NCBI RefSeq assembly: GCF_021155775.2
Contig: NC_060234.1
Span: 34,407,026 to 34,471,025 of the forward strand
Source of the DNA: Neodiprion pinetum
Lineage: Eukaryota; Arthropoda; Insecta; Hymenoptera; Diprionidae
DNA length: 64,000 bases
Direction: 5' to 3'
Both the position numbers and the translations under genes were made by a program. The notes under the pieces were generated by a model. It saw only the letters and a list, made by a program, of their open reading frames with translations. It was not told the DNA's origin and searched no databases. This document shows, one piece after another, positions 53,001 to 64,000 of this stretch (its first letter is position 1; each line of letters begins with the position of its first letter).

Positions 53001-56000
53001 GATTCGCTGCTGTTTTATCTCGTTTACATAACGATATAATTAGCATAATACCGGTTATACAGTAAATTCCTATAACTCTGCTATCTTGGTGAGCTATCTT
53101 TTCATTTGGGTAAGCATAATTCAGTCTTGTTCATGGCTCCTCAAGGCGGAAAGAAACATTTCCGCAAAGTTTCTTAGCGCACAATGCGTCCGGCAATCAT
53201 TCGTAATTACACTTTACGATTCATTAGGTGCGACGGATGTTTCTGCAGAGACTGAGGCGGTCCTCGACAAGGCCGTTGCGTGGCTTTGGGGAAAACGAGA
53301 CAAGGATGCCGGTTGGGGTAACGAGACTCAGCGAGTCCTTCTTGCCCTTCGGTTGGCCAACTTGTCCCAGGAGGACGAGGTCCCGCCGCAACCATCGCTG
53401 GAACTGCAGCTTAGCGGGAAGCAAATGGAACTGGAAATCGTTCTTCTACTATGGCGGTGAGTCTTCGTCGATTTGATCACCGCTCCGCGACTACCTCAAT
53501 TACATTCATCGAGCCCCCGAGCCCCTTGTTTCCTGCGTTAATTTGCTCGACCCTGAATTTGGAATTTTGAATACCTACCGCGATGATCTTCGAACCTCTT
53601 GAAGGAGGGTGGAATCAAAGATGAAAATGCTTTTTACTTTAATCGCAAATTCTCAATGCAATTCGAATGTTATCACCAGGTAAAGATGGCTCGATTATGA
53701 CCTTGGGAAAATCATTCCTTTTAGATCAGATCGATGGTTATATCCGACGAAAAAAAGCTTTTCGCCTTTTTCCTCGTTGAAATACACAATCCCCAAGGAA
53801 ATGAAAGTCCTCCAGACTTACAAGCAATCGATTCTGTTCAGATGTCATCCTGTTACGACAATCGCCATTTTTCTTCCACTATTTCTTGAAATATATATCA
53901 TTCCTAATTTTTCACGAACCCTTCGAACTTTATTTCAGTTGATAAATAGAATACAACAATATCTCAATTCAAGTTACATGTACTCTACTTACGATTTATA
54001 TCGCGGAACAAAAATCTAGCTCGTGTTAAATAAAAATCTTGTTTATGTGTTGATATAAATACCAAAATGTTTTACTTTTACTTCGGTGATACATATATGC
54101 AATGCAACTTTGCAGATATTTTTTACCGGCGAAAATCACGATTGCCTTAAGATATTGCACGTCAGATTGTTTTGCGAAACGAGAAAACTAATGCACGTAT
54201 ACCTGCAGACACGGTCGTTTGTCGACGGCTTGAAGAGAGAAGTATCGAAGTTCACCGGCAACTTTCTTGGCGCTCATACGTGGGTCAAACGGAAAGTAGA
54301 TGGCGCGTAAACCAAAACTCGACATGCCTATACATTATTGTGTGTGTGCATACACATACATACATGTATGCGTGTATAAATGTATACGCGTTCATATTGC
54401 TACTGCCAAAGTTAAATTGTCTTCAATACGTCTAGTCCAAGGGGCGTTGCCGACTTTATCACTGCTCTGACTGTAGAATACAGAGTCCCGAGATTCTGCA
54501 TGTCTCGAATCTCAATGAAGGGAAAAAGCATTTCTATACGTCTTATATCTGGACACGCGTGTTCATCGCGGTCGTGTTTAATATTCAAATCAGTTTGTAT
54601 ACACTTCTTGCAACATCATTTACCTGCAGCGGCATGAGCATGGAAGTCACCGAAGAGACGTTCTCTTTTTCAAGTTAAAAATTTAAAAAAAATCGTCGCA
54701 TTTTCATTAAGCGCGCAGTGTTCAGCTCTGAGAAGTTACTAAAAAAGAAACGCAAAATTTCAACGCTGATCGACATTCGCCAAAAAAAAGAAATCGTTTG
54801 CTTTTAACATTGTTAAAATACTTTCAAAAAAAGCGTCTAGATAGTCAATTCTTTACCGTAAGTCATCGTGAAACCGATGCCGTGCCGGGGCTTTTTCGGG
54901 ATGGAGAGATCAGATCCTGTAGGATATACGATAGCCTTCGATATACGATCCACGCCCGCGGATCCTCTTTTAGCATCGCTCGTCCCATTCCATGATCCAC
55001 ATCGTATGCCGGTAGGTATAAGAATAAATAATTCTTGCGATATCCAATCGCGAAAGAAATGCTCACTATTACAGTACGCAGGACAGGTGGTCCATCCTTT
55101 CGTATAGTTTACAACATCGCTATTTCCTATTTCTTTGAGAATTTGGTAAAGTCTCAGGGGACCCGCGGGTCTCTCTAAATTTTCGATTCTCCGCCGGGCA
55201 TTGGTGGTGGGAGTACTTCATACGGGGGAATGTTTGGAATTCGGTCAGGGAACTCTGAAAATGGAAATTCATCAACGAATTTTAACGAATTTTAGTGTCG
55301 CTGTAGTCCTTTGAACAAATTCCGCGACCTCTGTTCGGCCATGTTTATTTCACAAGTGGCAATTCTGCTTCGATGTTTAACGATCTCATTTTTTGTGCTT
55401 CTTGTAAAGAGAATACGATCTAACGATCTAACAAACACGCTTAAATCACTCACATTTTATTCCCAGCGGTGTAAACTTTCTTTTTATTGGTGAACTTTAG
55501 ACAGTGAACTATAGGCGAATTGTTCCAGAGATACAGTGTTGTGAGTTTTTTAATTCCAACAGTATTTCGTTTACAACGAGGACGAATGGAAAGTACGAAT
55601 ACGGTTTAATTGCAAAATCGCAATTTCACGGGTGACGGAGAAAGTGACGAGCTCCACGGACGTTCGAAATTTCGGAGGACAGTGATTCGACTATTCCAAA
55701 CATTTCCCAAGTGTTTAATTACGATTCATTATCACTGCGTTAATTTGGTACGAGAGGGGGAGAAACAGCTATATTTTCATAAAAATAAATTCTGTAATAA
55801 GTTGGAGCACAAATACAGCACATGAACCTATCTGAGATAAAGTAATTTTCGAATGAACCAGGTATTGAAAAAAAAGACGATGCGGTTTAGTTAGAGTAGC
55901 GTATTCACTGTTGCACGTCGCTTTGAAAGGATTTAACCTACTTTATTGCAAAATTATTCGATTTTCAGAACCATTCAAGGCTGAAAATTTGTTGTTCATG

Positions 56001-58742
56001 AGCAATAAGTGAAGTGGAGAACAATTTGTGAATAGATCTTAATAAGTCTGATAGAAAATAAAAAACGAACTCGACATATAGGTTGTACTAGGTATATAAA
56101 ACCGTTTACCGAAGTAATCCGTTGTATCGAGGCGACGGCAAAACCGATGGAACTCGGATTGAGTGTAAATCTGGTAAACGCTTGCCCGAATGTGAATAGC
56201 GGGTCGATTTCTCGCAGCGACACGTTCGCCGGTAAAACTAGACACGAACAACCGGATCAATACCGGAACCGGAACTTGAATAATTCAAGAGTTTATCTCG
56301 TTTCAGACACCACGAGATTCCGTATGCTCCGATGCGTTTGGCTCAGTACACCCTGGCGTTGAACGCCCTCTGCATGGACCCGAGACAGTTTCACGGTCAC
56401 GACCTGATCGGCACGCTGCAGCACCACGAACCCCAACTCGACTACGAATTCGCTTTCTCAACCCTGGCCGCTTGCAGCGCACAAGCTCACGTGAGGAAGC
56501 GGCAAATCCGAAGACTCCTCGACATAGCCAACGCCGCGCAGGATCACAACATCGGTAAGCAGCCTTTAACATTCGTGCAGAATTGTCTCTCCTTTTTGGC
56601 TCTTAATTTACGTGACCTCGACCCAAGGCCATGTAAGAAGAACGACGAGTTGTCGACACGATACCACGTACACCCCTGACTAATACTATCCGATCCCTCA
56701 TCAGACACGGTGGCAATGGTGATCCTCGCGCTGCGTTGCATAGTCCAGGATCATCGACACCGGAATCTTCACCACTTCGTGAGAAAGCCATCGCTGGGTC
56801 TCGCCCATCAGCAGCAACACGACGGGAGCTTCGGTAACCTGCACACGACCGCTTTGGTCATGCAGGCACTTGAAGAAGCGGAAAACGAGCCGGCTGAGAA
56901 TTGGAATCGGTCGGCTGCCGTCACTTGGCTAGCAGCTCGACAACGATCCGACGGCAGCTTCGATAACGACGTTAAAACGACCGCCGAGGCAATTTTGGGA
57001 CTTTCGGCCAAGGGTCTGGCCAACATTCGGGCTCTCGATTGCGGCCAAGGCGTCGCCGATGTCCTCCCACCTCGGCTGACCAATCCAAACGGTACGTCGA
57101 CGATCGTATTAAAGGTCGCCTGAGGTGGCGGAAGTTCTTTCGGAACGAACACCGCGGGTGTTCGAGTTCACGGGTTCGTTGCACGCATCCCGAAAATTGC
57201 GGTTCCCACATCATGGCCGATTTAACGCGGCACATGCAATATCATGAAGTTGGCGAATAGCTGTGTAGAAGCAATTCTCACAGGTACAAACTTGACGACC
57301 CACTAACGACTGACGCTAAGGGAGCAGGGGTCGTCAGCTATTAACGCCTGTGGTTGAGCGACCTTCGGCTTCCGCTGAATGGGACGCCGGAGATTTTGAA
57401 ACTTCAAAACTCCTCGGCTGATAAAATGCTTTTACGTGGCGCGAAAGGTTGACAATGAGCTTATCCAATGTCGCGGTCTTGCCAAGCGTTGATTTTCACT
57501 CCAATGCGCGGTGGAATAGAATTAGGATACTTTTCAACCTTTTGTGAAGAGAAAGAAATTTCGTCGTAAAGCAGATATGCATGCTTCCGTTCGTTTGATT
57601 CAAACCTGTAATTTTTCACTTTGCTTCCAGCATCTTAAATGGAAATAGAAGATTAGGGTAACACCGAAGCTTCGAAATGAACGAGGAAAAAAACCCGAAG
57701 CGTATACCTCAGGGATTTTCTTCACTTTATGATATGTTGTAGTACGCATCAGAGACATTAGGCACGTACCTTTTTTACGACCTGATTCAGCCGTTCAAGC
57801 GGGTCAATACGACTTCTGAAATATACGCTTAAAGAATAAGGGATTCATCAGCTAACCGTAAAATCATTGCTCGTATTATTCTCCAGCTGTTCATAGTGAC
57901 AACGTCGAGTTGGTTTCGTAAAAACATATGTTACGTCATTACCGAGAAATCTTCAATTATATGTGTTTGGTGTTAAATTTCAGGGGTGGTTTTAATCCGC
58001 GATCGTTGAAATCGGTACGCGATACAAAAAAATAACGTGTCTAAAGTTCTTTGATGCATTATATAAAAAATCATAGACGGAAGAAAACCTCGACGAGTAC
58101 TTTCCTTGTAACAATTGAAATTCGATTGTAAAAACAGGCTCCTGCAACCGACCCACGAAAATGTGAGTATTGTAACCTTGATTATGGAAACGGGGTATTT
58201 CAGAGATCGCGTTGGCGGACAATCACAGCGAGGTGATCCTCCTCTCGCCTACCGGATCCAACGTGACCAATCCAACGGAACCCGCCGGCACCCAGGCTCC
58301 CACCATGGTTAACATCAGCTACACCCTCTGGGTTGGAAGCAACGTGAACGAGACGTACAACCTGACGATAACAGCCCCGAGGAACGAAACTTTCTACGAG
58401 GTGATGATCACCGCCGCTGAAATGTCGCCCCACTTCCAGTTTGCGGCCTCCGAATGGCCGAACGGTCATTACGTTCATACGCTGGCCGGATACAAGGAGG
58501 AGCCGATGTCGTATCATTATTGGCTGCTGTACAGACTGCCGACGCCACCGGAAGCTGGGTCTCCACCCGGAAATCAGCTGGTCGCACCAGGAGGTACCGG
58601 TATTTTTAATTTTCTAACGACTCGAGTTTCGCGATATTTATAAGCACGTCAAAGTTACCATCGTCGATGTCATTTCGCAGGTGTCGACGACCTGCAGATC
58701 AGCGAGGGTGACCATTACCTCTTCTGGTACAAAAAACTGTAA
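35008..58742 (+). CDS. CG3556: Secreted transcobalamin/intrinsic-factor-like protein, CG3556 family (six coding exons)
   Basis: Exons 35008-35080, 53228-53456, 56307-56554, 56705-57091, 58204-58593 and 58681-58742 join in frame (phases 1, 2, 1, 1, 1) into 462 residues. Residues 1-23 are a signal peptide ending ANA before EG. Residues about 30-310 form the alpha/alpha-barrel typical of eukaryotic cobalamin-binding proteins, with WGNETQRVLLAL, LSGKQMELEI, HGHDLIGTLQHHEP and two DGSF(G/D)N turns at 223-228 and 266-271. Residues about 315-462 are the beta-rich C-terminal domain (YTLWVGSNVNETYNL, EWPNGHYVHTL, YHYWLLYRLP), ending YLFWYKKL. This is the architecture and length of the insect CG3556 family. 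Cobalamin binding in insects is not established, so the ligand is unknown. The protein is expected to be secreted, and NET, NLS, NVT and NIS sequons suggest glycosylation. The 18.1-kb first coding intron is the only inferred join not fixed by homology. Confidence 0.9.
35318..35363. repeat. (TA)n microsatellite with TATG/TGTG flank
   Basis: A TA-rich run followed by gtacacatgtatgtgtg, about 240 bp inside the first coding intron. Confidence 0.85.
41144..41345. promoter_or_regulatory. Cluster of AATTA/TAATT cores (candidate enhancer)
   Basis: Within about 200 bp there are repeated homeodomain-type cores: caattaattaagtg (with an NK2-like TTAAGTG), gtaattag, gcaattag, aaattagcttaattag and agctaattc. 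The intervening DNA is comparatively GC-balanced. Density alone suggests a cis-regulatory module; nothing identifies the target gene. Confidence 0.3.
43362..43377. repeat. Poly(T) run of 16
   Basis: An uninterrupted T homopolymer. No retroposed body or target-site duplication was recognised beside it. Confidence 0.9.
44379..44438. repeat. (TA)n then (TG)n compound microsatellite
   Basis: An AT alternation of about 24 bases followed by aatacatc and a TG run. Confidence 0.95.
47151..47180. repeat. A-rich AAAAAAAG tract
   Basis: A poly(A) run grading into tandem aaaaaaag units. It lies inside the 202-codon open frame at 46588 and produces its lysine-rich end. Confidence 0.9.
50446..50583. repeat. 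Long inverted repeat (hairpin), core arms of about 35 bp
   Basis: The left arm 50456-50490 and right arm 50541-50574 are reverse complements, apart from one extra A and a one-base mismatch in the aaaacccg / aaacgcg stretch. They share tccgacccttttgaaa and cgtcatttcatgcatg. Weaker pairing continues outward to about 50446 and 50583. The spacer is 50 bases. It could be a foldback or MITE-like element or an RNA hairpin precursor. No target-site duplication is evident. Confidence 0.85.
53228..53456 (+). CDS. CG3556: CG3556-like exon 2
   Basis: The acceptor is cgattcattag, completing the Gly codon. The exon encodes residues 25-100 plus two bases, with AVAWLWGKRDKDAGWGNETQ and LSGKQMELEIVLLLW as family hallmarks. 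The donor is atggcg/gtgagt. The open frame continues upstream to 53086, but that part is intronic and unlike the family. Confidence 0.88.
53457..56306 (+). other. Intron 2 of the CG3556-like gene
   Basis: A 2.85-kb GT-AG intron, AT-rich, with a TG/TA-rich low-complexity patch near 54338-54390 and no coding exon I can support. Confidence 0.7.
56307..56554 (+). CDS. CG3556: CG3556-like exon 3
   Basis: The acceptor ctcgtttcag completes Arg to give WRHHEIPY. The exon encodes residues 101-183 plus one base, including QYTLALNALC, FHGHDLIGTLQHHEP and RKRQIRRLLDIA. The donor is aacatcg/gtaagc. Confidence 0.93.
56705..57091 (+). CDS. CG3556: CG3556-like exon 4
   Basis: The acceptor is ccctcatcag. 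The exon encodes residues 184-312 plus one base, with TVAMVILALRCIVQDHRHR and the paired DGSFGN / DGSFDN barrel turns. The donor is ccaaacg/gtacgt. The frame runs on to 57123, but the family match stops at the donor. Confidence 0.93.
57092..58203 (+). other. Intron 4 of the CG3556-like gene
   Basis: A 1.1-kb GT-AG intron. I see no other feature in it. Confidence 0.75.
58204..58593 (+). CDS. CG3556: CG3556-like exon 5
   Basis: The acceptor is ggtatttcag. The exon encodes residues 313-442 plus one base, which is the C-terminal beta domain with YTLWVGSNVNET, AAEMSPHFQF, WPNGHYVHTLAGYKEEP and PPGNQLVAP. The donor is caggag/gtaccg. Confidence 0.92.
58681..58742 (+). CDS. CG3556: CG3556-like exon 6 (terminal)
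   Basis: The acceptor is catttcgcag. The exon encodes VDDLQISEGDHYLFWYKKL followed by TAA, the standard C-terminus of the family. Confidence 0.92.
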
Positions 58743-59200
58743 GAAAGTGCGAATGCGGAATCGGAAAGTTGAGGGGAAACAGGCAGATTCCGACGGAGAG
58801 ACGAGAAACACCGAATTCAGGACTAAAAAAAAAAGTAACTCAATGCGAAAACGGGATACTCGATGCATCCTGACAATTAGTTACGATTTAACAACTGAAT
58901 AACTTGTAACATTATTCATCAGAGGAACAATTAATCATTGTCGAGATGGCGAATCAATCAACGATCCAACTCAAAACGACGCGTGATTTTGTGACGTTAT
59001 TTTGTCGCGCGTTGCGTTTCGCACGTTTTATGCTCTGCATCGACACGCGGTAACGTCAAGTTTTATATGATGAAACTGCAATGCACAACCATATTGTACT
59101 TATTATTATTATAATAACATTTAACGAAACAACCGATATATCATAGTATTAGTATTCGTAATGGTACCATTTACATTTACGTGTATACATGAATATGTAG

Positions 59201-59210
59201 GTATATATAT

Positions 59211-59241
<31 letters not shown>

Positions 59242-59250
59242 CATATATAC
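59201..59250. repeat. (TA)n(CA)n(TA)n compound microsatellite
   Basis: TA, CA and TA blocks in succession within the likely 3' UTR. Confidence 0.95.
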
Positions 59251-59350
59251 ATGATTGATCGGGTTGGCTTTTTCCACCTATGGAATCGTATATTGTGTTT
59301 TTGGGATTCTTATGAGATATACAATTTTGAGTAACGATTGTAATTTATTC

Positions 59351-59356
59351 AATAAA
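59351..59356 (+). terminator. AATAAA polyadenylation signal
   Basis: First canonical hexamer after the CG3556-like stop codon, about 610 bases downstream. Confidence 0.45.
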
Positions 59357-60127
59357 GACGTGGTTATCGCATACTTTGATTCCCTGAGAAATCGGCGCCG
59401 GGAAAATGAAGAAGTAGATGAAAAAGAACTACGTCGATGGTTAAGGTTCGTTTTACTTTGTTAGTTGAAACATGATAAAAAGGTAAAAAACTGAAATTGT
59501 ACCCTTGATTGTTTCGAATATTTTTCTATTTACGATTCACTGGAGAAAGAAATGACGTATATGTTATCGCGTAAGTTTAATAACAGAAGACAAGCATTGT
59601 AATCATTAACAATCATAATATGTATATGCGACCAATTAGATGTATCGTTGTAGCATCCCACACATATTGTATATCGTAAGATCCGTACGGAAGAACCTAC
59701 GCTCGCACTATCCTTGTACCCTAACAATAAATCGGTAAAATCAAATCATGTACAGGAAAAAGTGACGCGGCACTAGAATCTTCACACTCTGTAATATCAA
59801 CTTTAATTACGTAATAAATCCCAAGATTATAAACTAAAAGTTGATTCTCGTCGGGGAAACTGCAACACAAAGATTAAATATCATCAAGTTATGTAGTTAT
59901 TTTGTAGTATCAATTACACGCAGTTGATTTCAATCATCGTACATCATACATCATACATAGTATTAAAGTTCAAAACCAAAGTTTGGATGTGCGGATGTTC
60001 AGACAGTGACGTCACCCAAATTTTTTTTCTTTTGACGTCATCGATCTATTGTAATCGTCGACGACGAAAATCAGCTGAGTTCCTCAGTTTGGAAACAACC
60101 GCGCGGTAGAGCGGACGTATGAGAATC

Positions 60128-60862
60128 ACGCTCCGCAGATTTCGAATACCGGGTTCTCTACCTCCTGGATCCTGCGTTTCCGGTCCGCTTCCTGGTACAA
60201 TTCGAGTTCCAGGACAAGCGCTCCGTAGTTTCTATGCTCCAGGTAAGCTACCTGATAAAACTCGACTACCAAGACAAGCGCTCCGTAGTTCTGGTTGACC
60301 TGGTGACTTTTGACCTTCAGGAATAATTTTTCGTAGTTCTGGCTGTCCAGGTTCTTGACCTGGTGGATTTTGACATCCAGGAAAAGCGCTCCGTAGTTCT
60401 GGCTGTCCAAGTCCTTGACGTGGTGACTTTTGACCTTCAGGACTAATTTTCCGTAGTTCTGGCTGTCCAGGTTCGTGACCTGGTAACTATTGACCAAGCG
60501 CTGCGTAGTTTCTGTGCTCCAGGTCCGCTTCCTGGTGAATCTCGAGTTCCAGGTCAAGCGCTCCATGGTTCCTGCGTTCCAAATACGGGACCTGGGGAAA
60601 CTCGACTTCAAGGACAAGCGCTCCGTGATTTCTGCGATCCAGGTATGCTACCTGGTGAAACTCGAGTTCATGGACAAGCGCTCCATAGTTTCTGCGATCT
60701 AGGTCCACTTCCTGGTGAAACTCGACTTCCTAGACAAGCGCTGCGTGGTTCCTACGCTCCAGGTCCACTACCTGTTGAAACTCGACTTCAGGGACAAGCG
60801 ATCCATGGTTCCTGCGCTCCAGGTCATTGACCTGGTGACTTTTGACCTTCCGGACTCATTTT
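60128..60862. repeat. 60-bp minisatellite, about 12 copies
   Basis: Tandem units of 60 bp (one near 57, one short) share aagcgctccgtagttt, ctccaggtcc and cctggtgaaactcga. There are two unit types. Type A has gacaagcgctcc with gaaactcga and is found at both ends. Type B has gacttttgaccttcagga with ctggctgtccag and lies mainly at 60290-60480, with a last partial copy at 60834-60860. On the minus strand the unit reads as a 20-residue repeat of the form RNYGALVLELEFHQVAYLE. The frame is broken near 60494, where a unit is about 8 bp short, so it is not one continuous protein today. Confidence 0.93.
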
Positions 60863-63800
60863 CAACTTTTCAAGTTTGATTATTGAAAACATCACGTTTT
60901 GTACTATCAAACCAATATGCATCCTTCAGATAACATTTGGTAACTGAAAAACAAAACCGAACGACCAGGATCAACAAATTGCAATTCGTGAATAGTTGGC
61001 ACAGTATACATAGGAACAGATGACAATAACGTTCAATTATAGCTAAAATTGCTATGCCTTGTGTTTTAAATCTGTTAGCACTTGGTTGATTGTTCTGTGG
61101 TATTTTTGGACGAAATTTATTGTCGTTCATTCATAATTTCAATCATAATGAACGGTCTATTATGGGAAATATAAGTTGAAACTTCGAAGAGTATTTTTTA
61201 CCACCGAACATTTACGCGATTCGTGTAATTCGATTTTACGTATTTTCGTCAACTCCATTGATAAATAATCTCATTTCGAGTTATTATAACTGATTCTACG
61301 TCCATAAAGCAGCTAAAAGTGATTGTGAAACAGAGGTGGGTAATGATTTTGTGGTTATATTTGAGAATTGGCGAAATTTTTTTGTTCAATATTGCATATA
61401 CAATGAGGCTATGAAGCCCTTTTTCGTGTTTGAGATACGTGGACTTCGATATTTGGATATATACACGTCAACGTCGAAATCTACCAGGGCACCCCCTTAA
61501 GGGATTACATCCGGTCATAGCGTCGAAGCACTAGCATAACTTTCACAATTTGTGGAAATTCGATATCGGCTTTGCGCGAAAATATTCTTAAAAGATTGAG
61601 CTATAATGGTATGCAAGTAGAAACCATCTGAACTCCACGGGTTCATATTTACGAATGAGAAAATCATGAGGTGAATAGAATAACTTCGCACACTGTCGTA
61701 CATTACTCATTTATTCTTAAAATCGGAGTGCTTTTGAGCACAAAACGATTGATTGAACGCAACTTTTACGCGTCACAATACTTGGGCGGGGGTAGAGCAA
61801 CTAAAATGACCGATTGATAGAAGAACCAAATTATTGAATTTTGAAAGACATGTAAATATAAAAAATCGAAAACATCGAAATGTCAAAACACAGATCTTCC
61901 CATTTTCACAGGAAACAGCAACGTGTTTTTTATTCATCGATTTTTAAATGATCAACAAAATTTACTGAATATTCCAACGGGTTCAACTGCTTGTGTCACG
62001 TTTTTCAAATTCTTCATATGGCCATTTCATTGACATAAATCAATACATGAATGAAGTAAGATTGAATTCCATTATTTATCTTTGGTTTGGAACCAAATTC
62101 GCTACAATTTGCGTAAATCGTAACAATTTCACGTAGGTATTGGGGTATTGGCGTGAGGAGAAAAATGACACACGTATGTTTCGAATCGAGAAATGTCATT
62201 TATTGTGTAGGTACAATAATCACTAGCTACGTACCTTTTCCGTACGATGGATAATTGAATGAATAAATAAAAATAATGCAATTATTGCCGTGTTTAACTG
62301 CATTACACTCGAAATAGCAGAAAAGAATGAATATCGAATTGAACAACATGATCGAAAGAATAATTACAGAATCTTTACAAATGTTCAAGTCATTGTAGCC
62401 TCGTGATTTTATACATATAATCACAGAGTCTTTAACATTATAATCAGCGTGGTGGTGCCATGCTTAAGATTGCACGGCAATTGTAAGGATCAGTAAAATT
62501 AATCAACAACTTCACTCGAAAACTATTAATTCCAAACATTGTATGATCTGCTCGTAATGTAAGGTCGAAAATTTCGACATTGTCTATACAAAAATTTATC
62601 TAATATTACATTAATCAAGTTTTCTTTCGTTTATAATTTTGTACACATATCTATAATAATCAGCATCTTTGGTGAAAAATTAGGAAGCCTAAGTAGGTGT
62701 TATCTTATCTATTAGAATTTTTTCTTATTTTTCTCCATCGCACTTTTTGGTTGCGCCATTTCACAATATGTCTATGCTTTAGTATTATTTAGGAAAAATG
62801 TCGACTAGACAGACTTAATACAAGTTATTCGACAGTACACAAAAAAAAAGAAGAGTTATGCGATTGATCAGTTGTGACCATAAAAATATGAATAAATGAG
62901 TTTTTAAGCCGTTATGAAATCGCATAACTGAACATTTTCGTAAAATAATCTATGCTCGACTTTAAATATAGTATGAATATATATGAAATTGCACTTCAAG
63001 TACATAAACTACATTGAAAAAAAGGTAGATAATTTTTTATCGCGTATTTACATCTTCATGATTTATGGAAGCGATAATAAGCGGAAGCTGGAAAAACAAA
63101 TTCGGGCACGTAAGTGAATTTATTATATAAATAGAAAACCTACTGTTTGCACATCTTTGTTAATAAAAAATATATAATCAATCTTTTAATAGATCTGCTC
63201 ACACTCGGTGTTATACATACGTGCAGCTTGATATCTCTATTTTATCATTTGGTAAACTAGTTGTAATTATAATCCGCTCCATTCTTACAACAGAGAAATT
63301 ACACATCTATATGCATTATTGTTCGTGCATTATTATTCGTTAATCACTAATAGTATCAATTCAGTAAAGCATACGAAATATAATTTCTAAATATTGATCA
63401 TCATTTTTACGTACAAAAATCAGCCAACGTGACTGTAGCGCATTCTTGCACTGAGAAAAAAAATTTATTAAGCCTAAAAATAATTTCTTTGACTTGATTC
63501 GATAGAATCAGATAACTTTGCGATTCAAGTGACCACCCCTCAGTTAAAACAATAGTATTTATGCATCAATTCGGATGTTGTACATTTTCCAGTTATATGC
63601 ATTTCGAGGAAATGAATATTTTTTCATCGGATTGAGCTAATACTCTTTATGCGTGAAGTTTGGTTGAATGAAGCAACTCAGTTTCACCTGTAAAAAATTA
63701 TGTCTTCGATTTAATGTGATAATCGTCAGACGAAATCAATAATTATTTGAATAGAAGAAATTTATACTGATTTTAGTAAAAATCAAAACAATTTTTCATT

Positions 63801-64000
63801 TTCTATGATATTGCACTATAACTACTAAGAAAAATTCCTTCTTTGATCAGCTGAACATGAATTTCAGTCAACTCAAGAACAATGGGTTACATTATGCGAT
63901 ACCGCACATTTCATTCGAGTAACGGATAAACAGAATTAAATATGCGTTTTATTGTTTTGAAGGAAAGTTGTGTCGTTAAAAATCGAAAATAAAGTCTTGA
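60863..64000. other. AT-rich sequence with no credible gene
   Basis: Very few open frames above 60 codons and none with a motif. Many AATAAA and TTTATT hexamers occur. It could be spacer or part of the 3' UTR of a neighbour outside the window; the sequence does not decide. Confidence 0.5.

Larger units (their letters stand above)
35081..53227 (+). other. 18.1-kb first coding intron of the CG3556-like gene
   Basis: GT-AG bounded and phase 1. No nested gene is recognisable. The longest open frame in the window (46588-47196, 202 codons) and overlapping two-strand frames at 35787-36257 and 39559-40026 have no domain or splice support. The intron contains the inverted repeat near 50.5 kb, the AATTA cluster near 41.2 kb, a GC-richer patch around 47.4-48.2 kb and several simple repeats. 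Confidence 0.6.
58743..59375 (+). other. Probable 3' UTR of the CG3556-like gene
   Basis: It runs from the stop to just past the first canonical AATAAA (59351-59356) and includes the TA/CA microsatellite. The true end is not determinable from sequence alone. Confidence 0.45.

Noticed and set aside
53086..53227. Upstream continuation of the CG3556-like exon 2 frame with a weak hydrophobic start
   Set aside because: It begins at TTG, does not resemble the family before the Gly-Ala-Thr-Asp junction, and a phase-matching acceptor ends at 53227. The signal-peptide exon at 35008 explains the leader better.
57092..57123. Frame continuing past CG3556-like exon 4 to a stop at 57123
   Set aside because: It would truncate the protein before the C-terminal domain. 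A good donor at 57092 restores the family sequence in frame.
1..64000. CRISPR arrays, prophage, operons or other prokaryotic systems
   Set aside because: The window is clearly eukaryotic: spliced genes, large introns and microsatellites. The only regular tandem array is the 60-bp minisatellite, which has no spacer/repeat structure.

Overview
This is a gene-poor stretch of an insect nuclear genome. The genes are split by phase-matched GT-AG introns, one of which exceeds 18 kb. Long AT-rich spacers carry GA, TA and CA microsatellites, and there are no bacterial-type operons. The two protein families present are an insect gustatory receptor and an insect transcobalamin-like CG3556 protein. They suggest an insect, and I favour Hymenoptera, but the order is an inference and not shown by the sequence.

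Two complete coding genes can be assembled, both on the plus strand. The first (2496-6717, eight coding exons) is a seven-transmembrane gustatory receptor of the Gr43a-like class. It ends in the family signature TYLVILIQF followed by a tail with three NAT sequons. The second (35008-58742, six coding exons) is a secreted transcobalamin/intrinsic-factor-like protein. Its signal-peptide exon lies about 18.1 kb upstream of the rest of the coding sequence. Every junction in both models keeps the reading frame, and the core exons match the family architecture end to end. There is no evidence that the two genes work together; one is a chemoreceptor and the other a secreted binding-type protein.

Layout: 1-2495 is spacer with a possible TATA box just before the receptor. 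2496-6717 is the receptor gene. 6718-35007 is about 28 kb of spacer, and perhaps the unseen 5' UTR region of the second gene, with a Penelope-type hammerhead-like remnant near 9.9 kb, a G-quadruplex motif near 13.8 kb and several simple repeats. 35008-58742 is the second gene, whose giant first coding intron holds a long near-perfect inverted repeat near 50.5 kb and a homeodomain-type AATTA cluster near 41.2 kb. 58743-59375 is its probable 3' UTR. 60128-60862 is a 60-bp minisatellite whose minus strand reads as a repeated 20-residue peptide. 60863-64000 is AT-rich with no credible gene.

Most other open frames of 60-200 codons have no recognisable domain, no splice context and overlapping competitors on both strands. 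I treat them as chance.
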